From NCBI GenBank assembly GCA_945897545.1, contig CAMDGJ010000166.1, forward strand, positions 1 to 6,160: a DNA stretch of 6,160 nt, given 5' to 3'. Numbering within the stretch: the stretch's first letter is position 1; every line of letters begins with the position of its first letter. This stretch comes from Flavobacterium psychrophilum (lineage in GTDB: Bacteria; Bacteroidota; Bacteroidia; Flavobacteriales; Flavobacteriaceae). The notes beneath the pieces are model-generated. The model was not told the DNA's origin. It ran no database searches and saw only the letters and a list, made by a program, of their open reading frames with translations. Of the stretch, positions 1-5,321 are shown piece after piece. Made by a program: the position numbers and the translations under genes.

Positions 1-116
1 TACAGGAAGAGGACAAAGAGGAACCATTAGAATTAGCTCCAGAATATTTGGACGAAAAGAATTATTCTATAAAAGAAGCAAATTTAAATCCAATGAAAGC
101 AGTCTTTAATAAGTAA
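1..116 (+). CDS. ftsW: C-terminal tail of upstream protein, probably cell division protein FtsW (5' partial)
   Basis: An open frame enters from the left edge (first full codon at 3) and ends at TAA 114-116. It encodes 37 visible residues ending in NLNPMKAVFNK. The visible part is hydrophilic, begins very acidic (QEEDKEEPLEL), and holds no membrane segment. That is what a cytoplasmic tail following the last transmembrane helix would look like. The assignment to FtsW, the septal SEDS peptidoglycan polymerase, rests mainly on gene order: ftsW directly precedes murG in Bacteroidetes dcw clusters. No catalytic or membrane part is in the window, so the identity is inferred from context, not proven by sequence. 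The gene ends 76 bases before the murG start, a longer gap than the other junctions here, and the gap is filled with repeated words. Confidence 0.6.
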   Translation, partial: QEEDKEEPLELAPEYLDEKNYSIKEANLNPMKAVFNK

Positions 117-192
117 GCCGTATTCAGTTTTGAGTATTCAGTAAAATATGTAATCTGTGCTAATCAGTGAAATCTGTGGCAAAAATATAAAA
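117..192. repeat. Repeat-rich spacer between ftsW and murG
   Basis: This 76-base spacer holds two sets of short direct repeats. GTATTCAGT occurs at 120-128 and again at 134-142, a 14-base period. Then AATCTGTG (152-159), AATCAGTG (162-169) and AATCTGTG (171-178) follow at 10- and 9-base steps. From memory, words like these recur in many intergenic regions of Flavobacterium and related genomes, so I read the spacer as a dispersed intergenic repeat. This is recall, not a search. No clear Bacteroidetes promoter (TTTG box with TAnnTTTG) is seen. The last bases (181-192) are almost pure A/T and lead into the murG ATG. Confidence 0.55.
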
Positions 193-1308
193 ATGAAAAA
201 ATTAAAATTTATATTGAGTGGTGGCGGAACTGGCGGACATATCTATCCTGCGGTTGCAATTGCCAATGAATTGAAGTCTCGTTTCCCTAATGCCGAATTT
301 CTATTTGTAGGTGCCAATGATAAAATGGAAATGCAAAAAGTGCCACAAGCTGGTTATAAAATTGAAGGTCTTTGGATTGCGGGTTTGCAGAGAAAATTGA
401 CGCTGCAAAACGCAATGTTTCCATTTAAATTAATCGATAGTTTATGGAAATCAAGAAAAATAATCAAGAAATTTAAACCAGATGTAGTTATAGGAACTGG
501 CGGTTTTGCCTCCGGACCATTATTGCAAATGGCCAATATGTTGAATATTCCAACGGTTATTCAGGAACAAAATTCCTATCCTGGAATTACCAATAAATTA
601 CTGAGTAAAAAGGCCAACACTATTTGTGTGGCATACGAAAATCTGGAACGTTTTTTTTCAAAAGAAAAAATGATTTTGACAGGAAATCCGGTTCGTCAGG
701 ATTTGATCGATATCGAAAGCAAAAGGGCAGAAGCAATACAGTATTTCAATTTAGATACTAGTAAAAAAACAGTATTGGTTCTTGGCGGAAGCCTTGGAGC
801 AAGAAGAGTGAACCAATTAATTGAAAAGGAATTAAATAATTTTCTTTCTCAAAATGTGCAGGTTATCTGGCAATGCGGGAAATTATATTTCGAAGAATAT
901 AAAAAATACAATTCCGATAAGCTCATAACTGATAACGCGCAACTCATAACTGTGCTCGCTTTTATCGATAGAATGGATTTGGTGTATGCAGCTGCGGATA
1001 TAGTAATTTCAAGAGCTGGAGCATCGTCGGTCTCAGAGTTGTGCATTGTAGGGAAACCAGTGATTTTTATTCCATCGCCAAATGTAGCTGAAGATCATCA
1101 AACTAAAAACGCACAATCAATAGTCGATAAAAAAGGGGCAATAATGCTTAAAGAATCAGACTTAGAGGAGCAGTTTAGTCTAGTTTTTGACGCCTTAGTA
1201 AAAGGCCAAGGAAAACAAGATCAGTTGAGTACTAACATAAAGCAATTGGCTTTGCCGAACGCCACAAAAAAAATTGTTGACGAAATCGTTTCTTTAATTA
1301 AAAATTAA
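193..1308 (+). CDS. murG: MurG, UDP-GlcNAc:lipid I N-acetylglucosaminyltransferase
   Basis: MurG transfers GlcNAc from UDP-GlcNAc to the MurNAc of lipid I, making lipid II at the inner face of the cytoplasmic membrane. The 371-residue protein has the two-domain GT-B pattern. The N-terminal glycine-rich loop is [12 protein letters not shown] (residues 10-21), with the conserved histidine at 16. A second loop, GTGGFASGP, is at 101-109. The C-terminal donor-binding half has GGSLGA (198-203), [10 protein letters not shown] (273-282), and the PSP...AEDHQTKNA stretch (295-307). I chose ATG at 193 because the protein then begins [15 protein letters not shown], typical for the family. The frame is open back to GTG 157, but those 12 extra codons are encoded by the spacer repeat. 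An A-rich leader replaces a Shine-Dalgarno site. One oddity is the stretch [11 protein letters not shown] (residues 243-253), encoded across a direct DNA repeat and apparently longer than in relatives I remember. Confidence 0.97.
   Translation: MKKLKFILSGGGTGGHIYPAVAIANELKSRFPNAEFLFVGANDKMEMQKVPQAGYKIEGLWIAGLQRKLTLQNAMFPFKLIDSLWKSRKIIKKFKPDVVIGTGGFASGPLLQMANMLNIPTVIQEQNSYPGITNKLLSKKANTICVAYENLERFFSKEKMILTGNPVRQDLIDIESKRAEAIQYFNLDTSKKTVLVLGGSLGARRVNQLIEKELNNFLSQNVQVIWQCGKLYFEEYKKYNSDKLITDNAQLITVLAFIDRMDLVYAAADIVISRAGASSVSELCIVGKPVIFIPSPNVAEDHQTKNAQSIVDKKGAIMLKESDLEEQFSLVFDALVKGQGKQDQLSTNIKQLALPNATKKIVDEIVSLIKN
922..952 (+). repeat. In-frame 10-base direct repeat inside murG
   Basis: CTCATAACTG occurs at 922-931 and again at 943-952, exactly 21 bases (seven codons) apart, so both copies are read in the same frame and each gives Leu-Ile-Thr. 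The stretch lies between the conserved [15 protein letters not shown] segment and the conserved AFIDRMD segment, where the MurG family has a variable loop. Flavobacterial MurG proteins as I recall them have a loop about seven or eight residues shorter here. The word resembles tandem AACTCAT-type repeats that I remember from Flavobacterium spacers. Insertion or duplication is an inference. Confidence 0.45.
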
Positions 1309-1326
1309 AAATTACGAATTAAAAAT
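1303..1326 (+). repeat. Left arm of AT-rich inverted repeat flanking the extra gene
   Basis: This 24-base segment is the reverse complement of 1779-1802 with a single mismatch (C at 1315 where the other arm would give T). It holds the word AATTAAAAATTACGAA. It overlaps the last codons and stop of murG (TAA 1306-1308) and runs to the first two bases of the next gene's ATG (1325-1327). An extra copy of AATTAAA lies just before it (1296-1302). The low complexity lowers the weight of the match, but the central CG/CA dinucleotide keeps the arms in register. Confidence 0.6.
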
Positions 1327-1771
1327 GAATGAAGATATATATTTTGAGATTTCTGATAGTGGTAACTCTATTCGAATTTGTATACTTGATGTAGAAAATT
1401 CCCAAGCCGAAATAGAGTGCGATACATATTGGTTAAAATCAAAAGTTATTGCAAAAGCAGGTTGTTTTTCAGGAAATTTTAATGCTCATTTAGAGAAATA
1501 TGATTTTGAATATTTTTTGATACAGTTAAAATTACTTTATAATAAATTTGATGGTAGCGCAGTATTTAATACAATTGAAAATCAAGTAAATATTAATATA
1601 GTAGGCGATGGAATCGGTCATTTGATTGCTAAGTGTGAAATTATGGATTTTGCAGGAAATGGTAATGTTTTACTATTTACAATAAATTTCGACCAATCTC
1701 ATTTATCGAAAATAATTAATCAACTTGAAATAATTACAAATAGGTATCCAGTAGCCAAACTTTCAAATTAA
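1325..1771 (+). CDS. Hypothetical protein, 148 aa, inserted between murG and murC
   Basis: I do not recognise this gene with certainty. The product has no signal peptide, membrane segment or catalytic motif that I can see, and it is probably a small cytoplasmic protein. It looks beta-rich in the first two thirds, with DTYWLKSKV (33-41), AGCFSGNFNA (45-54), a helix-like DFEYFLIQLKLLYNKFDG (60-77), IVGDGIGHL (92-100), and a final helix-like DQSHLSKIINQLEIITNRYPV (123-143). This pattern reminds me of a family of small stand-alone proteins sometimes named WapI-type immunity proteins, but that is weak recall. The gene starts 16 bases after murG ends and stops 37 bases before murC starts. It is not expected in this cluster. 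Its G+C is about 26% by hand count (1321-1740), against roughly 35-43% in lines sampled from murG, murC and ftsA. It is bracketed by inverted repeats. Low GC and unusual position suggest acquisition. The intact frame and conserved-looking pattern argue that it is a real gene. Confidence 0.8.
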   Translation: MNEDIYFEISDSGNSIRICILDVENSQAEIECDTYWLKSKVIAKAGCFSGNFNAHLEKYDFEYFLIQLKLLYNKFDGSAVFNTIENQVNINIVGDGIGHLIAKCEIMDFAGNGNVLLFTINFDQSHLSKIINQLEIITNRYPVAKLSN

Positions 1772-1778
1772 ATTTTTA

Positions 1779-1802
1779 ATTTTTAATTCATAATTTTTAA
1801 TT
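1779..1802 (+). repeat. Right arm of AT-rich inverted repeat flanking the extra gene
   Basis: This segment matches the reverse complement of 1303-1326 at 23 of 24 positions and holds the word TTCATAATTTTTAATT. It begins 7 bases after the stop of the 148-residue gene and ends 6 bases before the murC ATG at 1809. A partial extra copy of the AATTTTT word lies directly before it (1771-1777), mirroring the extra copy outside the left arm. The two arms therefore fill nearly all the non-coding sequence between murG and murC. Confidence 0.6.
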
Positions 1803-1808
1803 GATAAA

Positions 1809-3182
1809 ATGAATCTAAATCAAATACATAACGTTTATTTTATAGGAATCGGAGGAATTGGGATGAGTGCTTTGGCACGTTATTTCAAAGCCATCGGCAA
1901 GAATGTATCTGGTTATGACAAAACCGAAACGGAACTTACAAAAGAGTTACAAGATGTAGGAATCACCATTCATTTTGAAGATAGGATTGATTTAATTCCC
2001 GCAGATTATTATCGGGAAAATACTCTAGTGATTATTACTCCAGCAGTTCCAAAACATCATTCCCAATGGAATTATTTCTTGGAACGGGAATATGAAGTAA
2101 AGAAACGAGCCGAAGTTTTGGGAATAATCACAAAAGACACCTTTTGTTTTGCAGTTGCTGGAACACACGGAAAAACGACAACGTCTAGTATACTGGGACA
2201 TATTTTATTTGAAAGTGGTGCTGATGTTACTGCTTTCATAGGCGGAATAGTCGAAAATTACAATTCAAATCTAATAGGAAACGGTAAAACAATAACAGTT
2301 GTCGAAGCCGATGAATTCGATCGCTCTTTCTTGCATTTGCATCCTAATATTGCTTGCGTGACCTCAATGGATGCAGATCATTTGGACATTTATGGCGACA
2401 GTGCAGCAATCGAAGATTCATTCCGCGAATTTGCTGGTAAAGTGGCAGATAAAACTAAAATATTTGTCCCAAAAGGTTTGGATTTAGAAGGAATTCAAAC
2501 TGAAATTTTAAGCAATCAAATTCCCCCGTCGGGGGTTAGGGGGCTTTTTGCCGCTTTTAATATCAGGATAGTAAATTCCAGGTATGTTTTTGATGTGAAG
2601 TCGCCGTCAGAAACGATTCAAAATATCGAATTCGGTTTACCTGGAAATCACAACTTAATGAATGCGCTGATGGCATTGGCAATGGCTAAAACTTTCGGCA
2701 TCTCAAATGAAGATATTGCGTCTGCGTTACGTTCATTTAAAGGAATAAAACGCCGATTTTCATACCAAATAAATACTGAAAAATTAGTTTTTATCGATGA
2801 TTACGCACATCATCCAACCGAAATAAATGCTGTACACCAAGCGGTTCGAGAATTGTATCCAAACCAAAAAGTGTTGGCTATATTTCAACCTCATTTGTTT
2901 AGCAGAACTAAAGATTTTGCAGATGATTTTGCCAAAAGTCTTGCCGCTTTTGATGAAATACTATTATTAGATATTTACCCAGCACGAGAATTGCCTATGG
3001 AAGGAATTACCTCCCGATGGTTATTGGATAAAATAGAAAATAAACATAAAAAATTAATTCACAAACAAGAATTAATTTCAACGATTTTAGAAAGCGATGC
3101 AACGATCATTGTGACCATTGGAGCAGGTGATATTGGAGAATTAGTACCATTAATAAAAAAAGCGTTAAATGAAACTGTTTAA
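1809..3182 (+). CDS. murC: MurC, UDP-N-acetylmuramate--L-alanine ligase
   Basis: MurC is the cytoplasmic ATP-dependent ligase that joins L-alanine to UDP-MurNAc, the first step of stem peptide assembly. The 457-residue protein shows the three Mur ligase domains. The N-terminal Rossmann-type UDP-binding domain starts with YFIGIGGIGMSALA (10-23). The central ATPase domain has the P-loop AGTHGKTTT (117-125) and VVEADEFDRSF (164-174). The C-terminal domain has FIDDYAHHPTE (328-338) and ends with TIGAGDIGELV (436-446). The start at 1809 gives MNLNQIHNVYFIGIGGIG, typical of flavobacterial MurC, with TAAA just before it instead of a Shine-Dalgarno site. The end overlaps ftsQ by 14 bases, suggesting translational coupling. 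One oddity is the segment QIPPSGVRGLF (237-247), encoded by a GC-rich palindromic repeat. It makes the protein about eight residues longer than the homologues I remember (about 450). All catalytic motifs are intact, so activity is expected. Confidence 0.97.
   Translation: MNLNQIHNVYFIGIGGIGMSALARYFKAIGKNVSGYDKTETELTKELQDVGITIHFEDRIDLIPADYYRENTLVIITPAVPKHHSQWNYFLEREYEVKKRAEVLGIITKDTFCFAVAGTHGKTTTSSILGHILFESGADVTAFIGGIVENYNSNLIGNGKTITVVEADEFDRSFLHLHPNIACVTSMDADHLDIYGDSAAIEDSFREFAGKVADKTKIFVPKGLDLEGIQTEILSNQIPPSGVRGLFAAFNIRIVNSRYVFDVKSPSETIQNIEFGLPGNHNLMNALMALAMAKTFGISNEDIASALRSFKGIKRRFSYQINTEKLVFIDDYAHHPTEINAVHQAVRELYPNQKVLAIFQPHLFSRTKDFADDFAKSLAAFDEILLLDIYPARELPMEGITSRWLLDKIENKHKKLIHKQELISTILESDATIIVTIGAGDIGELVPLIKKALNETV
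2521..2549 (+). repeat. GC-rich palindromic repeat inserted in frame in murC
   Basis: The segment reads as TT, five C (2523-2527), GTC, five G (2531-2535), TTA, five G (2539-2543), C, then five T (2545-2549). The C run can pair with either G run, giving a 5-base G:C stem with a 3- or 11-base loop. This block stands out sharply from the AT-rich gene around it. It encodes IPPSGVRGLF (residues 238-247) in a linker between conserved blocks of the central domain. I recall similar C5/G5 words as dispersed repeats in Flavobacterium-type genomes. The reading frame is kept. This is comparable in principle to the Rickettsia palindromic elements found inside protein genes, though no relation is implied. 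Confidence 0.65.
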
Positions 3183-3894
3183 TTGGATAAATATTCGACT
3201 AGTACTAATGTTTTCATTGGTAATTTTCCTGTTTTCGTTTGCTTCAAATCGAAATTTAGAACGAAAACTTACGAAATCCACAATTGTTTTTGTAGGAGAT
3301 AACGCTCCTTTCGTTGACCAAGAAACGGTTAATAAATTGTTAATAGAAAATAAAAAAGATGCGCAAAGTGTAGGTAAAGATAAATTAGATTTGAATAAAT
3401 TAGAAAAAGCTTTGAATGCACAAGAAATGATTGAAAAGTCAGATGTGTTCGTAAGCATAGATGGGGTTCTAAAAGCAGTAGTAAAACAAAAAACTCCTAT
3501 AGCAAGAATCTTTGACGGGGATAATTCTTTTTACATTGATTACGAAGGAAATAGTATGCCATTGTCAACTAATTTTACAGCTAGAGTTCCGCTTGTTTCG
3601 GGGGGAATAAATAAAAAAAATAGCGAAAATTTAGCCGAATTATTTCGATTAATACATAACGATGCGTTTTTGAGAAAAAACATCATTGGTGTGCAGATTA
3701 TGCCAAACGGGAGCTTAAAAATGTATAACAGAAATTTTGATTATCAAATTGATTTCGGTGGAACGATACGAATGAAAGCTAAATTTAATAATTACAAGGC
3801 ATTTTATCAAAAAGCGGTTTTAGATAGTTCGCTTTACAAATATAAAACAATAGATCTCAGGTTCTCGCAACAGGTAGTTTGTACTAAATATTAG
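3169..3894 (+). CDS. ftsQ: FtsQ/DivIB-family cell division protein
   Basis: This is a bitopic divisome scaffold that in other bacteria links the early ring to FtsB/FtsL and the septal synthase FtsW-FtsI. The 241-residue protein has a short cytoplasmic start (MKLFNWIN), one membrane segment at about residues 9-26 (IRLVLMFSLVIFLFSFAS), and then a periplasmic region. The POTRA-like part spans about residues 37-108, with a LEKALNAQEMIEKSDVFVSIDG stretch, and is followed by a beta region. The sequence KTPIARIF...YIDYEGNSMPLS (108-133) matches the usual FtsQ pattern of a proline-alanine-arginine strand and a 'dG..mPls' turn. The C-terminal IDLRFSQQVVC (228-238) is also typical. The first 14 bases lie within the end of murC in another frame, so translation is probably coupled. 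The gene stops 3 bases before ftsA. Sequence identity in this family is low. Position between murC and ftsA adds strong support. Confidence 0.9.
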   Translation: MKLFNWINIRLVLMFSLVIFLFSFASNRNLERKLTKSTIVFVGDNAPFVDQETVNKLLIENKKDAQSVGKDKLDLNKLEKALNAQEMIEKSDVFVSIDGVLKAVVKQKTPIARIFDGDNSFYIDYEGNSMPLSTNFTARVPLVSGGINKKNSENLAELFRLIHNDAFLRKNIIGVQIMPNGSLKMYNRNFDYQIDFGGTIRMKAKFNNYKAFYQKAVLDSSLYKYKTIDLRFSQQVVCTKY

Positions 3895-3897
3895 ATT

Positions 3898-5271
3898 ATG
3901 GAAAAAGAAAATATTGCAGTTGGTCTTGACATTGGGACAACCAAAATCGTTGCTATGATTGGCAAGAAAAACGAATATGGAAAATTGGAGATTTTGGGTA
4001 TTGGAAAATCTAAAAGTCTAGGCGTTGCAAGAGGGGTTGTAAATAACATCACTCAAACCATTCAATCAATTCAACAAGCTGTTCAAGAAGCCGAAAACAA
4101 GTCAGGGTACAAAATTAAAGATGTAGTTGTCGGGATTGCTGGTCAACATATTCGTAGTATTCAACATAGTGACTACATTATTAGAAGCAATGCCGAAGAA
4201 GTAATAGGAGTGGATGACATTCAAATTCTCATCGATCAAGTACATAAATTAGCAATGTTGCCTGGTGAAGAAATTATTCACGTATTGCCACAGGAATTCA
4301 AAATTGATGGACAATCCGAAATTAAGGAACCTATTGGAATGTATGGTGGAAGATTAGAATCTAGTTTTCATGTTGTGGTAGGTCAGGCATCCTCTATTAG
4401 AAACGTGGGAAGATGCATTCAAAGTTCAGGAATCGAATTGTCAGGACTAACCTTAGAGCCAATAGCGTCCTCTGATGCCGTGCTGAGTCAAGAAGAAAAA
4501 GAAGCAGGAGTTGCCTTGATAGATATTGGAGGTGGGACAACAGATTTAGCCATTTTCAAAGATGGAATTATTCGTCATACCGCAGTAATCCCATTTGGAG
4601 GAAACGTAATTACTGATGATATTAAAGAAGGTTGTTCTATCATCGAAAAACAAGCTGAATTATTGAAAGTAAAATTTGGTTCAGCCTGGCCAGGAGAAAA
4701 TAAAGACAACGAAATTGTTTCTATTCCCGGGTTGAGAGGTAGAGAGCCAAAAGAAATTTCGTTAAAGAATTTGTCTAAAATAATTAACGCTCGAGTAGTT
4801 GAAATTATTGAGCAAGTATTCACTGAAATTAAAGATTATGGACATGAAGATCCCCGAAAAAAATTAATTGCAGGAATAGTTCTAACAGGAGGTGGCGCCC
4901 AATTAAACCATATCAAGCAATTAGTAGAATATATTACCGGGATGGACACCAGAATTGGCTATCCAAACGAGCATTTAGCTGGAAATTCTGATGAAGAAAT
5001 TTCAAGCCCTTTATATGCCACAGCAGTAGGATTAGTAATGAACAGCATCGAAAAACAAACGCAAAGTGCAGTACGAGTTGATGCGGTAGAATCATCGAAA
5101 CCACCGGTATTTAAAGAGACAATTATCCAAAAACAAGAGGGTGAGGTTACCGCTAGTGAAGAAGTTGAAGAAGAGATCAAGAAAGGACCTACAACAGGAG
5201 AAACAATATCAAAAGTGTGGTTTGACCGATATGTGGACAAGATTAAGGATTTCTTAGACAATGCAGAATAA
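3898..5271 (+). CDS. ftsA: FtsA, actin-like membrane anchor of the Z ring
   Basis: FtsA is an actin-fold ATPase that binds the C-terminal tail of FtsZ and ties the Z ring to the inner face of the membrane. The 457-residue protein shows the phosphate-1 motif VGLDIGTTKIVAMIG (8-22), the phosphate-2 motif LIDIGGGTTDLAIF (207-220), and the adenosine motif VLTGGGAQL (328-336). The FtsA-specific 1C domain lies at about 85-165, including LPQEFKIDG (130-138). A poorly conserved acidic and polar linker follows (about 385-435). The end, SKVWFDRYVDKIKDFLDN (438-455), is a predicted amphipathic helix with Trp, Phe and Leu on one side and Lys and Asp on the other, the expected membrane-targeting sequence. 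The ATG lies 3 bases after the ftsQ stop, so the two are surely cotranscribed. The start is set by the position of the phosphate-1 motif. Nothing appears broken. Confidence 0.97.
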   Translation: MEKENIAVGLDIGTTKIVAMIGKKNEYGKLEILGIGKSKSLGVARGVVNNITQTIQSIQQAVQEAENKSGYKIKDVVVGIAGQHIRSIQHSDYIIRSNAEEVIGVDDIQILIDQVHKLAMLPGEEIIHVLPQEFKIDGQSEIKEPIGMYGGRLESSFHVVVGQASSIRNVGRCIQSSGIELSGLTLEPIASSDAVLSQEEKEAGVALIDIGGGTTDLAIFKDGIIRHTAVIPFGGNVITDDIKEGCSIIEKQAELLKVKFGSAWPGENKDNEIVSIPGLRGREPKEISLKNLSKIINARVVEIIEQVFTEIKDYGHEDPRKKLIAGIVLTGGGAQLNHIKQLVEYITGMDTRIGYPNEHLAGNSDEEISSPLYATAVGLVMNSIEKQTQSAVRVDAVESSKPPVFKETIIQKQEGEVTASEEVEEEIKKGPTTGETISKVWFDRYVDKIKDFLDNAE

Positions 5272-5321
5272 AGAATATAAAGAAAAAAATTAAAATTTAA
5301 TAAATAATAAAACCCCAAAAG
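5272..5321 (+). other. A-rich ftsA-ftsZ spacer (probable ftsZ leader)
   Basis: These 50 bases are the longest spacer in the ftsQ-ftsA-ftsZ half. They are almost all A and T, apart from a CCCC at 5313-5316, and have no Shine-Dalgarno site before the ftsZ ATG, only AAAAG. A small palindrome, TTAAAATTTAA, lies at 5290-5300. A-rich leaders help translation initiation in Bacteroidetes, and ftsZ is usually the most strongly expressed gene of this cluster, so a role in ftsZ expression is plausible. I cannot point to a promoter box. Confidence 0.4.

Noticed and set aside
157..192. Possible upstream GTG start extending MurG by 12 residues
   Set aside because: The extra codons fall in the repeated spacer words, and the family's N-terminus begins at [15 protein letters not shown] encoded from ATG 193.
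651..658. Run of eight T in murG as a slippage or frameshift site
   Set aside because: The frame is intact on both sides (ERFFSKEK) and no alternative product would be useful. Such runs are common in AT-rich genomes.
849..1046. Minus-strand open frame opposite murG
   Set aside because: It overlaps the conserved MurG donor-binding region on the other strand. The composition explains it.
1296..1326. AT-rich arm as a promoter for the 148-codon gene
   Set aside because: No TTTG/TAnnTTTG-type Bacteroidetes boxes are seen. AT richness alone is not evidence of a promoter.
2531..2543. G-quadruplex in murC
   Set aside because: Only two G runs are present on the strand, too few for an intramolecular quadruplex.
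3165..3458. Minus-strand open frame of 97 codons opposite ftsQ
   Set aside because: It is antisense to a supported ftsQ gene, with no leader or domain of its own.
4959..5318. Minus-strand open frame of 119 codons opposite the end of ftsA
   Set aside because: It lies opposite a clear FtsA coding region, its product is low-complexity and serine-rich, and it matches no family I know. It is a shadow of ftsA codon use.
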